A DNA stretch of 55,754 bases from Gonium pectorale (lineage: Eukaryota; Chlorophyta; Chlorophyceae; Chlamydomonadales; Volvocaceae): positions 227,311 through 283,064 of the forward strand of contig LSYV01000023.1 of NCBI GenBank assembly GCA_001584585.1. The letters run 5' to 3'. The notes under the pieces were generated by a model that saw only the letters and a program-made list of their open reading frames with translations, did no database searches and was not told the DNA's origin. Position numbers and translations under genes: made by a program. This document shows, in pieces, positions 46,501 to 55,754 of the stretch (its first letter is position 1; every line of letters begins with the position of its first letter).

Positions 46501-47068
46501 CTGGTCATTGACGACCGCCTCAAAGGAAACAGGTGCGTGGGTCCTTGGCCTGATGCAGGCCCCTGCGCTCCTAGCGCCTTTGCGCGGGCGATGGCAGTGC
46601 GCACATCGCTTGCCTCTCAATCTTTCTCCACCCCCCGCAGGTACGTGTTCCGCAACACCGACCCGGAGTGCGTGCTGCGCAAGGGGCGGCGGCACTGCCT
46701 GGTGCTCAAGCCTGAGGTCAGCCGCATCGACGAGAGCGAGGACTTGGCCGAGGTGGCACGAGAGTACGAGACACAGCTGGCGGCCAACAGGTGTGTGCAT
46801 TTCCTTTGGAAGCAGCCCGCTGCCTGCTGTCATGTGCGCTTTGAAGGACCTTCGGGGGAGATGCAGAGAAAGCATTACACGTATGTGCATGGCAATGAGT
46901 CTTCCAGCCAACTTATCCTTCCCCTGCTCTTTCCCCCGCCCCCGTAGGGATCTGAACGAGGTGGATAGGGCTGGACTTCGCGGAAAACTGGAGAAGATAA
47001 ACCAGCGCCTCAGCAAGCTAGGGTCAAAGCTAGCGCGGTCTGTGAGCGGCAGCTTTGGGTGGAAGTGA
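31592..47068 (+). CDS. Giant coiled-coil / decapeptide-repeat / double PLAT-domain protein
   Basis: 27 exons keep one frame for 3,881 residues: 31592-31741, 31820-31891, 31957-32200, 32468-33012, 33168-33243, 33376-33512, 33645-34520, 34607-34866, 35039-35177, 35438-35599, 35827-35952, 36100-36954, 37088-37159, 37270-37344, 37422-37604, 37720-37821, 37983-40349, 40477-43326, 43482-43707, 43835-44638, 44794-45293, 45511-45602, 45730-45967, 46134-46274, 46450-46532, 46641-46790, 46948-47068. Order of parts: helical N-terminus with a Gln-rich tract; 25 decapeptide repeats (residues 445-695); coiled-coil segments to about 1440; a long acidic, Pro/Ala/Ser-rich, probably disordered region to about 3090; PLAT domain 1 (about 3094-3210); a second low-complexity linker; PLAT domain 2 (about 3695-3820); a short basic helix (KLEKINQRLSKLGSKLARS). 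PLAT/LH2 domains bind lipid or protein partners at membranes, and arrays of them occur in LOXHD1. A role at cilia or membranes is only inference. The start codon and the junction at 40350-40476 are the weakest points. Confidence 0.75.
33304..33357. repeat. 27-bp tandem duplication in an intron
   Basis: The unit starting gccatcttggcttggctcgg occurs at 33304-33330 and again at 33331-33357 with one mismatch (G to A). It lies in intron 33244-33375 of the giant gene, 18 bases before the acceptor. Confidence 0.85.
33753..34520 (+). repeat. 25 tandem decapeptide repeats (consensus LARLGDLEAR)
   Basis: One 876-nt exon (33645-34520) encodes 25 consecutive ten-residue units, residues 445-695, then LAMLQ. 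Examples: MARLGDLELK, VARLPDLEGR, LSRLGDLESK, VGRIADVEAR, LARMTELEAR. Position 1 is L/V/M/F, position 3 is R, position 4 is mostly L/V/I, position 6 is D/E, position 7 is L/V/M, position 8 is E and position 10 is K/R. Only unit 22 has eleven residues (MARLGDAAEGK). The 3-3-4 spacing of hydrophobics differs from heptad coiled coils. R3-D6 and D6-K10 are placed for salt bridges along a helix. The array is flanked by ordinary helical sequence on both sides. Confidence 0.95.
39048..39370 (+). other. Duplicated RExT-x-R-x-G-x-ADEEVSV module with acidic poly-Ser tract
   Basis: Inside the 2,367-nt exon, GRESTYRRGTADEEVSVSSG is followed about 40 residues later by RREQTFRQGAADEEVSVGSS, then by about a dozen serines and an acidic run. 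The two modules share the R-E-x-T-x-R-x-G-x-A-D-E-E-V-S-V spacing. Serines next to acidic residues are typical casein-kinase-2-like sites. This is probably a short linear motif in a disordered region. Confidence 0.8.
43318..43950 (+). other. PLAT/LH2 domain 1 of the giant protein
   Basis: Encoded across three exons (end of 40477-43326; 43482-43707; start of 43835-44638). YRVQVSTGTRNGAG opens the first strand, GAVRLTLYGS is the typical PLAT second strand, LFAEGAVDDFMIDA the middle, and DLSAVYIWHEGEGFSASWYV the characteristic IWHEG...WYV block, followed by ESITIEQ and a WRFDIHDWV strand. A Gly/Ser-rich insertion (TSQGGGSMSGGEE) sits in a loop. PLAT domains are beta sandwiches that bind membranes or protein partners. 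Confidence 0.8.
45898..46715 (+). other. PLAT/LH2 domain 2 of the giant protein
   Basis: Encoded by exons 45730-45967, 46134-46274, 46450-46532 and 46641-46790. YNYKIKVFTADKLNAGLGKS is the first strand, VHVELLGRE the second, GCVDRFTLYS and GQILALKVWHEGKTLGPGNW the core block, and FEQLVIDD with YVFRN the closing strands. The KVWHEG...GNWGFEQLVI pattern is the clearest PLAT signature in the window. It lies close to the C-terminus. Confidence 0.85.
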
Positions 47069-47518
47069 TGCACACGGGGTAGCTGGTAGAGGAATAAGGG
47101 GTTGGTTGCACATGTAGGGTGGCCGCATGCAGGTATGCAAGGTAGGGCTATGTGGCAGTCCCCAACCATCGGGATTGTGTGCGTACCAAAACACACCTCG
47201 TGAACTCAACTCTTAGGGACTGGTGCAAAGTACTTGCGGCTAGCATTGACGTGATCTCCCTAACCATTATTTGTTGGACTGCAAGCTACAGTCTGTCGGG
47301 CCATTCGTCCTGTTTGCATCGACGCCGAAGCAGCGCCCTAAGATTACATGTATTGTCACATTTATTTCTTGCGTGCGGAGGTATCGTGCAAGCCAGTCGT
47401 AGTACTTACCGCTCCGGGACCGCGTCTGAGTGCCTTGTGCGTTTGCGTTTGACAATTTGGGACCCTGTATTGATAGGGCTCGAGTTAGATCCGTCGCTTA
47501 TTGTGTTCGCAAGAGAGA
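47069..47518. other. Interval between giant gene and CHLG
   Basis: 450 bases with the 3' UTR of the giant gene and the promoter/5' UTR of CHLG. It is AT-richer from about 47200 to 47500. No TGTAA was found, and no gene is supported. Confidence 0.5.
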
Positions 47519-50500
47519 ATGCAAGCGCTGCGGTCTGTTCGCACCAACGGGGCCCGCCCTGTGGCGGCCAAGGGCTCTCGTGCCGTTTCTGCGCGCCCAT
47601 TTGGCACAGCGTGCTGCCGGCCTGCAATTGGTGAGCGATCCGTGGCCGACGGTTCCATCGCGGTTGCACCGCTCTGAGGCCTCACTCTCTGGTAAACGCC
47701 TCTGGGACAGGTCGTGTGGCCCTCAAGGCCGTGGCTAAGAATGCTACCGAGGAGAAGAAGAACTCCGACAGCGCTGCGCGCCAGCTGCTGGGCATGAAGG
47801 GCGCAGCGCTGGAGACGGACATTTGGAAGATCCGCGTGCAGCTTACCAAGCCGGTCACCTGGATTCCGCTCATCTGGGGTGAGCGTGGTTGACGCCGCGC
47901 GGGGAGTCAGGGTCAGTCGCTGAGCCGCGACCCATGGTCGGCATGTTGCGCGCAGGTGTCGCTTGCGGCGCTGCGGCTTCAGGCAACTACCAGTGGAACG
48001 ACCCCACCAACATTGCTCAGCTGCTGACCTGCATGATGATGTCGGGTCCGTTCCTGACCGGGTATACCCAGACCATTAACGACTGGTATGACCGCGACAT
48101 TGACGCCATCAACGAGCCCTACCGCCCCATTCCCTCGGGTGCGCGGGGCCGGGAGGGGCGGGATTGACAAGGAGACACTGACCCCGGCCGGGCGTTGCGG
48201 CGCGATGTGGGTTGCCCCCACCTGTCCACAAGCCACGTCACGCCCCTGAACATTTGGATCTGGGTGAAACCAGCTAGAGCTCGGATGGACGTCTGGGTCT
48301 TCGGTTCCGGACAAATGGCTGTGAGCAGCACTAGCAAGGGGTACCTGAAAGCGTGGAGGTGGCGCAGCTTGCAAGCACGGTCGTCGGGCAGCAGTTGCTG
48401 AGACACTCCCGGGGCTGCCGTCAGCGGCTCACAGGGCTGCGGCCAACTCCGTCGCCCAATGGGTTCCTCGGTGTGCCCGCTTGACCGGCCTGCGCCCCTG
48501 CCGGCCAGCGCCAGTCGGGGGCCTCCTCTCGAGCAACAAGCCCTGCGCCCTTCACAAACATAAATCGGGCGCAGCCCCTGCCTCGACAGCCCGGCACTCT
48601 CGGACTGCAATGGCCATGTCCGGAACATCGGAACCAACCCTATCTCCCCCTCCCTCCCACCTGCAGGCCGTATCTCTGAGCAGGATGTGATCATCCAGAT
48701 CTGGGTGCTGCTGCTGGGCGGCCTGGGCGTCGCCTACGGCCTGGACCGCTGGGCCGGCCACGAGACGCCCACGCTGCTCATCCTGGCCGTCTTTGGCTCC
48801 TTCATCTCGTACATCTACTCGGCACCTCCCCTCAAGCTCAAGCAGAGCGGCTGGGCGGGCAACTACGCGCTCGGCTCGTCCTACATTGCGCTGCCCTGGT
48901 GGGCTGGCCAGGTGGGGCGCGGCGAGGCGCGGTTGCGGGGCCGGCGGGGCGGGGAGGGAAGGGGAGGGTGACCGGCCCGGATCCTGAATCCACGCTGACG
49001 AGCATGCGGTACGGCTCCTGGATCCGCTTGCTGTGGCATCGTTTCCCCTTTCCCCCGGTCTGGGCTTCTCCCCACCCCTAAACAGGCACACACTCCCCAA
49101 AAGCGCACACCCTCCACCCCTCGATCTCGCCAGCCAGGGTTCGGCTGCTCAGGGGCGGACACGTCAACTCTGACCAACCCTCAGTCGTAATCGTTGCCCA
49201 GATCGCTCTCGGGCAGAGCAACCCCGTTGCCCCCCGCCCAGCCGCCCCTCCCCACCCACCCAACCACGGACGAAGTACCCCACCTCCGCCCCCCGCAGGC
49301 CCTGTTCGGCACCCTGACGCTTGACGTCATGGCCCTGACGGTGGCGTACTCGCTGGCGGGCCTGGGCATCGCCATCGTGAACGACTTTAAGAGCATTGAG
49401 GGCGACAGGTGCGGCGGCGAGGCCAGGCCAGGCCAAGCCAGGGACTGGCCAGGACTAGCTCGGGGCAGTGTCGGGGACCTGGGCCCTTCGCGGGGAGGCG
49501 GAGGCGGTGTGGGGGCCGTGGAGCAGTGACTGGGCTGAGCGCGCGGCGGACCCCACGAAGGTTGCGGCGCCCGGCGCTCGGCCGCGAGGGTCCAGAGCTG
49601 CCACACACAATTGGGTTGGTGACAGGCGGGCCGGACGCTGATCACGGTCCGAAGGTGGGCCAGGGATGAGCCACAGCTGCATATGCGGCCGCTGCGGCTC
49701 TGAAGCGCTGGCAAGGGTGCGGGCGGGGCGGGGCACGAATGCAGCGGCCGACGCAGGATATGGCACTGAGGCACTGCGGCGGCGGGCGGGAGCCATCTGC
49801 TGCCCGGGCCCCTGGGCCCCTCGTAAGCGACAGTGTGCAGAGCGACCCAGATCGCCCACATGACTCCCTTCTCCCAGCGCCCGCCTGCCCGCCGATCCTC
49901 GGGGCCCCTCCCTCCCGGCCCCCCTCCCACCCTCACCCTCCGCCCCTCCCGACCCCTCCGCCCCTCTCTCCCGCTCCATCCGCCGCTACCCGCCCGTCCC
50001 ACAGGAAGATGGGCCTGCAGTCGCTACCGGTTGCGTTCGGCGTGGACACGGCCAAGTGGATCTGCGTGTCCACCATTGACGTGACGCAGCTGGGCGTGGC
50101 GGCATACCTGGCGTGGGGACTGAAGGAGTACACGTACGCTGGCGTGCTGCTGGCGCTCATCCTGCCGCAGGTGGGGGGGCGGGGGGCGGAAGGGCGCAGG
50201 CTTGGGAGGGGGGTGTGGGCTAGCTGCGTGCGGGTGTGGGCGTGGGAAGGGGTTGATCCTGCCGCAGGTGGGCGTGGGAAGGGGTTGATCCTGCCGCAGG
50301 TGGGCGTGGGAAGGGGTTGATCCTGCCGCAGGTGGGCGTGGGAAGGGGTTGATCCTGCCGCAGGTGGGCGTGGGAAGGGGTTGATCCTGCCGCAGGTGGG
50401 CGAGAGGGGCGGTTGGGCGCTTGTTGGGTGTGGGGCGGGCGGGCTCCGGGGGTGCGGGCCGGCATGAAGTGGCGTAGGCATGGAATGGGTTTGATCTTGT

Positions 50501-51454
50501 CGCACAGTCGCAGGCGGGGGCGCTGGATGGGTTGCGTGGGGCGCGGGATGGGCCGCATGGGGTCCAGTTGCAGGGGACGGGCATGGTGGGCAGGTGGGCG
50601 GGGGATTGCGGAGGGGTGCTGGGGTCGGGGGGGACGGGCACGCCTAGTGCCTAGCTGTGCGGAACTCCCTCCCAAAGGGGGGGATGCGGGGATCAGCGCA
50701 ACCCGTGGTGACGGGCCGATTAAGTAGTACCAAGAAAGGGCGTCCCAGGGTAAAGATCGGGACTTAGGGCGGGCGGGGTTACGGCAGGGTGCAATGATGA
50801 TCAAGTTGGGGTGACCGATTTCTCTTGTGTGGGGCCATGAATCCATGATTCCGGAAATGGCCATGTGCCTCGGCAGTTGGATCGGTGAATTGGCGAGTCG
50901 CCACGGTGACGTGACTTGGGCTGGGAGAGGGGCTGGGATATGGGGTGGGCTGCGGCGGGTTGCTGTCAGGGGGTCGGCGTGGAGCAGCCCGGGGCTTCGG
51001 GACACTGGACACCGTGAGTGGCTTGAGGCTTGATTTGCAAGCAAGGGGCAAGCGGCACATCGGTGTAGCGGGCGTACCCACTCGGGCCACTCTCACAGGG
51101 AGTCGTCCTCGGACGGGGCGTGCAAGGATTTCGGTGGGCAGGAACGCCCTCTTGTCTAGCCGCAGAGGGGGGGTGTTTCCATTCCATCAAGCCTCAAGCC
51201 GCTTGACTACTGCAACAAGCCTGTCTGGCTCCATTCCGTCCCGGTTCTCGCCTTCTAACCGCAATCCTCTCTGACCCCACACGGCCACACAGATCTTCTT
51301 CCAGATCAAGTACTTCCTGCCCGACCCCATCGCCAACGACGTCAAGTACCAGGCTTCCGCGCAGCCCTTCCTGGTCTTTGGGCTGCTCACCACCGGCCTG
51401 GCCATTGGCCACATGAACCAGATCGCGGCGGCGGCGGCCAGCGCCGGCATGTAA
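47519..51454 (+). CDS. CHLG: Chlorophyll synthase (chlorophyllide a phytyl/geranylgeranyl transferase)
   Basis: Attaches the phytyl or geranylgeranyl tail to chlorophyllide a, the last step of chlorophyll a synthesis, in thylakoid membranes. Seven exons (47519-47630, 47711-47878, 47956-48138, 48667-48911, 49299-49408, 50005-50170, 51293-51454, TAA) give 381 residues, the usual size. The N-terminus (MQALRSVRTNGARPVAAKGS) is a typical algal transit peptide. The UbiA-family motif NDWYDRDIDAINEPYRPIPS (N135 to D143 core) and the second Asp-rich motif NDFKSIEGDRKMG (N264 to R273) are intact. About eight or nine hydrophobic segments follow, including VIIQIWVLLLGGLGVAYGL and FLVFGLLTTGLAIGHMNQIA. 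Intron 50171-51292 carries a five-copy repeat that includes copies of the exon's own donor. Confidence 0.97.
50253..50400 (+). repeat. Five copies of a 32-bp intronic repeat that duplicates the splice donor
   Basis: The string ttgatcctgccgcag begins at 50253, 50285, 50317, 50349 and 50381, an exact 32-base period. Each unit contains cctgccgcag|gtgggcgtg. The authentic exon 6 end at 50170 reads cctgccgcag|gtggggggg. The array therefore presents five extra, nearly perfect copies of the real 5' splice site, 83 to 230 bases downstream of it. Confidence 0.95.
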
Positions 51455-52781
51455 GGAGCGGCGGGTGTGTGAAGACGGGCTCCGCCGAGCCGCCGCCGTC
51501 AACGGACACACGCCGAGCCGGCGCAGCCGCGAACGCCTCCAACCGTATCGCGGCAGCCGTTCGCGCCGGCGGAGGACTGAGAGCGGAAGCTCGGGACGTC
51601 CCGTGCGAGCATGATGTCGGAAGCAGCTGTCATCAGAGCGGATGCTGTGTGTTTGGGCGCGGGTATGGGAGGTTGACCCGACGATATGGAACGGACTGCG
51701 CTGCCGGGGACGGTGGTCACGGGAGGGCAGCTGCCTCCAATGCACATACAGAGGCTTGCGCCTCCCGCCGCCGCTCTTTATGATGGAGCCTGTGCGCGGG
51801 CGGGGAGGGCACCGCCCTCGCAGTTTTGGGCTAACGTCCCCGGGCAGCTGCGCCCACAGGCTTTGAGCCGCCGGGGCATTGTGGGTTTTGCTTCGCGGAG
51901 GGTCATTGCGGTTGGAGTGGTGGGGAGCGTTTGCGATTTGCTGGGCACCAGGCCGGGTGGCCCTAGAGACTTGTTGAGCTGTGCGCCTGCCACCGCCTTT
52001 GCCCCCGGGCATGTCCTTCAACGGCTCTAGCTGGCGGTGCGCCGCATTGACCCTGCACTGCATACGGACCCCCGGATACACGTGTTTTTGTTACCGCGAG
52101 TGTTTTTGACTTTGCGCGTAGGCGCTTCATGTCGTTCTGGGCTGGGGACGCTCAGACGTGGCGGTTGGGGTTGTCTGAGGCAGCCGCTGCAGTGCGCAAG
52201 CGAGGTGTCGACATGCTTCCCCGCCGCCCGGATTTGGAATGGACTCTTAACGTTGGCGTGCATTTTGCAGGAACTCCCGAGCACCTGCTGTAAAGCATTC
52301 ATGCAGTGTTGGGAGTGCGTGTCGTATCGTCGCATGTTGGCAGCTCGACAACAAAGCTTCCCCTTGCATCCGTTGGGCACTTGCCGGCAGCAGCAGTGGA
52401 CCCCACACGCCGGCCTACCGTCAATCTTATTCCTCCTCATCCAGCATTGCGTGAAGAAAGAATGCTCGCCGGCGCCGCAATTGGGCGGCCCTCCAGCGTT
52501 AAAGAAAGAACGAGAAATGACACCCAGGTCTCCACCCTGTACCACTACACTCACTCGCTCTCACCCTCTCGGCACCAGCCAGCCAGCTAGCAGGACATTG
52601 CGCCCGCAAACCCGCTATCAGCCGCACGTCCACTACGCGCCTCACGCACTCGAACACTCCTCTCGGCCTCTCGCAAAACTTTTGCCAAAAGCGCCAGAGG
52701 CGCAACTGGACAGGTAAGCAACGTACGCCCACGGGGGTGGCTCGCCTCGTCTTCGCACACTGCCGTTCACTCCGGTGGCTC
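51455..52781. other. Convergent 3' regions of CHLG and the DUF4079 gene
   Basis: 1.3 kb between two convergent stop codons. The CHLG 3' UTR probably ends soon after the TGTAA at 52289-52293. Short plus-strand frames are present but none has family features. No other gene is supported. Confidence 0.55.
52289..52293 (+). promoter_or_regulatory. TGTAA polyadenylation motif (CHLG)
   Basis: TGTAA in the context cacctgctgtaaagcattc, 835 bases after the CHLG stop codon, implying a long 3' UTR. The TGTAA formed by the ATG-TAA at the stop codon itself (51449-51454) is too early to serve. Confidence 0.5.
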
Positions 52782-54822
52782 TCAAATGCTGAGCCCCAGG
52801 TTGAGCCCCAGCGCGGCGTGCACCAGGAACAGGGCCAGGATGGCGCTGCCCAGGTAGGCGTGCTGCGCGGGCAGGCAGGAGGTCGGGCGAGGAGGGTGAG
52901 CAGGGCCGGGGAAACACGCGTCGGCAGCGAGCGGCGACGTCTCGTTCATGCGGGCGCGAGCGCGCAACATGCGGGACGGTACGGGAGCGCGGGGCCGCCA
53001 TCCGGGGACGCTCTCAAATGGAATGACGGTGGAGAATGAGTCGGTGGTTTGCCCCTCACTACCGCAAGTGCCGTGACTCGACAAAGCTAATGCACCGGGT
53101 CACCCACGGGTCACATCGACCCACCCACCCACCGCGGTGCGCGCCTCCCCGGATCCGCTGGCGAAGGCGAGCGGCAGCGCAGACTGCACGCCAAGCAGGC
53201 CCAGACCCGCCAGGCCGGTCCACACGTGCGGGCTGCGCGGTGGGATCGAGGTAGGTGGCGCGATACGACGGGCGGGGCGAACGACGGGGGGCTTGGGATG
53301 TGCTGCCGGCGTGGGTCTGGCTGTGCAGTTGCTGGTGGACATGGGACGTGCCCCTAAACCCCGGGCGCAAGTTCGCAGTGTGGAGTGGCGCGCAGTGTGG
53401 GATGGCGCGCGGAGACAAAGCGCAAAGTCATGGGGCCACAGTGGGGGTCGGAGGTTGTGGAAAGATTGGGATGGGACGGCAGAACTGCACCCGGAGAATG
53501 GTGGACGCCCCTATTCGGAGTCGGGTGCATCAATCGGGTGCATCACCAACTACCACTGTCGGGATGCTTAGGAATGCTTAAACGAACGGGATGTGGTGCA
53601 ACAGCTGTGAGCACCGCATCCGCCTCGCAGGCGCGACGACGCGCCCACCTCTCAAAGATGGGCCTGTCCTGCATCATGAGCGACATCATGCCGCCCATGG
53701 CGCCCAGCGCGAAGAAGAAGAACATGCCGGCGGCAAGCTACAGGCAGACAGCAGGCACCCACAGGGGCGGTGGCAGCGTGCGGGGGCTTGGGCAGTCAGT
53801 GGAGGCGGAAGAGGAGGGCAGGGGAGCGCGACGCCGGCGACTCGGCTGCATCAGCACTGAGCAGCTGGGTGCTGGGCCGGCAAGCGGCGAGTGCTGTGGG
53901 CACGCGTGTCATCGGCACAAGCCCTGCGCAGTGTGCTGACGCCGGCGCACGCACGCACGCGCTGGCGCGATACATATGTGTGGGACAACGTACGACGTAC
54001 GACATCGCACCACACGCACGACCCTGCACGACCGTGGACGCCCCGCGCCGCGCATAGTATCGCCGACGCGACACCAGCCCCAGCCGGTGCCCCAACGGTG
54101 AAGCAAGCTGTGCAGAGCGCGTGCAAGGCGTCGTCCGCACCTTGGGATGCATGTCCTTGGCCTTGGCCACCACATCCTGCGCAGCGGCGTGACAACAGTA
54201 TGCGGCTCGGGAACAGCCAACGCTTACAGCTCGGATGGAAATGGCACCCGCGCCAGCCCTGGTCCAAGTGCAGGCCTGCTATGCACAGCACCCACGCCCG
54301 CGCTTACCCCGTCCGTGGACGTCCTGATCTGCCAGCCGAGGTAGCCGGCTCCGTAGCCCCCCATGGCGAACAGAACGACCGCCATGTTGCCGGGGTGGCC
54401 CCAGTGGATCAGCGCCTACGCTCGGGGAACAGAGCCAGCCTCAGGCGGAATGGCGGTAGGTCATGCAAAGCAAGCGTGGCCAGGGCAAGGGCGTCAACTC
54501 GCCTCGGGAAGGTTGAGAGTCTTGAAGTACTCCGCCTGGGGCGACAGGAAGCTGTAGAAGGCATCGGACAGACCTCCAGCGGCGGCTAGGCTGAAAACTG
54601 CCGGAGGGCGAATTTGGGTGGGTCATCAGGTCGACACCTACAATGCCGTGGCGGACACAGTGCGTGCGTGCACTTACGAGGGACCGCGGTTGACATGAGC
54701 TTGACCTCATGCTTAGGGGCCGCGCTGGTCCGCCCTTGCGGGCGCGCCACGCAAAGGGGCCGCAGCGAGATGCGACCGACCGGACGCGCGGTGGCCTTGT
54801 GGGCAATGCGTTGGACCTGCAT
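52782..54822 (-). CDS. DUF4079-family plastid membrane protein
   Basis: Seven exons on the minus strand (high to low): 54822-54678, 54597-54503, 54415-54308, 54176-54141, 53737-53649, 53232-53133, 52862-52782 (TGA), giving 217 residues. The N-terminus (MQVQRIAHKATARPVGRISL) is transit-peptide-like. Then come FYSFLSPQAEYF, IHWGHPGNMAVVLFAMGGYG with AGYLGWQIR, a 12-codon exon (DVVAKAKDMHPK), FFFFALGAMGGMMSLMMQDR, SPHVWTGLAGLGLLGVQSAL, and HAYLGSAILALFLVHAALGL. The HP, SPH and HAYLG histidines at helix starts, with about four membrane segments, are how I recognise DUF4079, a family of cyanobacteria and plastids with no firm function. Intron 54416-54502 only keeps the frame if it uses a GC donor. 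Confidence 0.8.
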
Positions 54823-55754
54823 TTTTCAAAAGTATATGGAGATCGGTACGCTGACAGATTGTGCAATCATGCATGGTCTGAGTTCTGTGGCTGGACGACC
54901 TTCTCTCGTCCAGCCGGCTCTGAAACCGCTCCTTCCAGACCCCCCGCTCTTCTTGCTCTTGCACGCTTACGCGTTCTGAACGTACCTGCCACGTACCGGT
55001 ACCGACCTTCATGCAAGCCGATACTTCCCATAGTTGAAGTCTCCTGTGAGAGGCAAGGCAGCAGGGACAAGGCAAATAGGCGGGCTGTGGGCCCGCGGGG
55101 TTGTGCGCAAGTGCGCGGCAGGGTTTGGGGCGGCAAGTGCGGCAAGGTTTCGTTCCTGGCAGTGTTCCGAGGATCGTGTGCAATCCGGGCGTGCGCGCAA
55201 TTTCTCGGCCGGGCGGGATCCTGCAAACGCTAGTCACGGTACTCACCCCCCAACTCCGCTCCCGGATGGCCCCGGCCCACCCTGTCAACCCCACGCGCCA
55301 CGGCCCAGCGGCCCCATCCCCCCGCCCCGTCACAGGTATCACATGCGCCACAGCCGTCCGAGCTGTCGCTGCGGGCGGCCGTGCGCAGGGTGGCTGTCTG
55401 GGGGTAGGGCTGCGTCGGGCGAGAGCCGAGGGCAGAGGCACGTGGTGCTGCGCTGGCTGCCAAACACCCAACGACCCGCCAACCGATTCACGTGACTGAC
55501 CCACCCACCCACTCCATCGCCCTAGCCACCCGCCCAGCCACCCACGTAAGCACTTTCTTACTGGAGCACAAGCAACTGACCAACTTAGCCCCCGAGCCAA
55601 TCATTGTGAAATGGAATACCGTCCCGCGGACTGTCTTCCTAGGTCCGGGGAGCGGGGCAGTCATCGGCGCTGCTCGGGGAGGGTGTCCCTTCCCCCTTCC
55701 CAGGCCCGCACTCGTGTTCCCCGGCAAAGCGCCGCAGTCATCATCGCTGCTCGG
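54823..55754. other. Right-edge interval without a supported gene
   Basis: Upstream region of the DUF4079 gene followed by 900 bases in which I find no convincing exon. C-rich tracts at 55240-55330 and 55500-55545 resemble pre-acceptor sequence, so part of a neighbouring gene may begin near or beyond the edge. A 21-bp repeat (two mismatches) occurs at 55657-55677 and 55734-55754. Confidence 0.45.

Noticed and set aside
1..55754. tRNA, rRNA or complete transposable element
   Set aside because: I scanned both strands by eye for tRNA-like arms, long terminal or inverted repeats and transposase or reverse-transcriptase motifs and saw none. A covariance-model or repeat-library search was not possible here.

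Overview
The window looks like nuclear DNA of a volvocine (Chlamydomonas-like) green alga. It is very GC-rich. Genes are dense in introns, with GT(G/A)(A/C)G donors and C-rich tracts before CAG acceptors. TGTAA motifs occur in some 3' ends, and the gene content is algal (chlorophyll synthase, a DUF4079 plastid protein, a TmcB-like membrane protein, an animal-type alanine:glyoxylate aminotransferase). A 922-base N run (13311-14232) shows it is a draft assembly. I built the exon models by hand from splice motifs, codon phase and protein similarity that I recognise; no alignment was run.

Layout. 429-7855 (+): 3' part of a TmcB-like multi-pass membrane protein whose 5' end lies outside or is unclear. 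10307-15845 (+): plastid-type aldo/keto reductase interrupted by the N gap and ending in a 12-nt exon. 17066-19106 (+): membrane-anchored AlkB-like 2-oxoglutarate/Fe(II) oxygenase. 19945-21664 (+): RING-finger protein. 22936-26826 (-) and 27803-31315 (-): two tandem copies of alanine:glyoxylate aminotransferase. 31592-47068 (+): a 27-exon gene for a protein of about 3,880 residues with coiled-coil regions, 25 tandem decapeptide repeats, a very long low-complexity middle and two C-terminal PLAT/LH2 domains. 47519-51454 (+): chlorophyll synthase CHLG. 52782-54822 (-): DUF4079 plastid membrane protein. The remaining intervals hold UTRs and intergenic DNA with no gene I can support.

How they relate. 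CHLG and the DUF4079 gene are convergent and both look plastid-targeted. The aminotransferase copy at 27803-31315 and the giant PLAT gene are divergent, with 276 bases between their start codons, so they probably share an upstream region. The two aminotransferases belong to glyoxylate/photorespiratory metabolism. They differ at both termini, which suggests different destinations.

Most unusual items: the giant decapeptide-plus-PLAT protein; the exon-restricted near-identity of the two aminotransferase copies; a 32-bp intronic repeat in CHLG that copies its own splice donor five times; the 12-nt last exon of the reductase; and a probable GC-AG intron in the DUF4079 gene.
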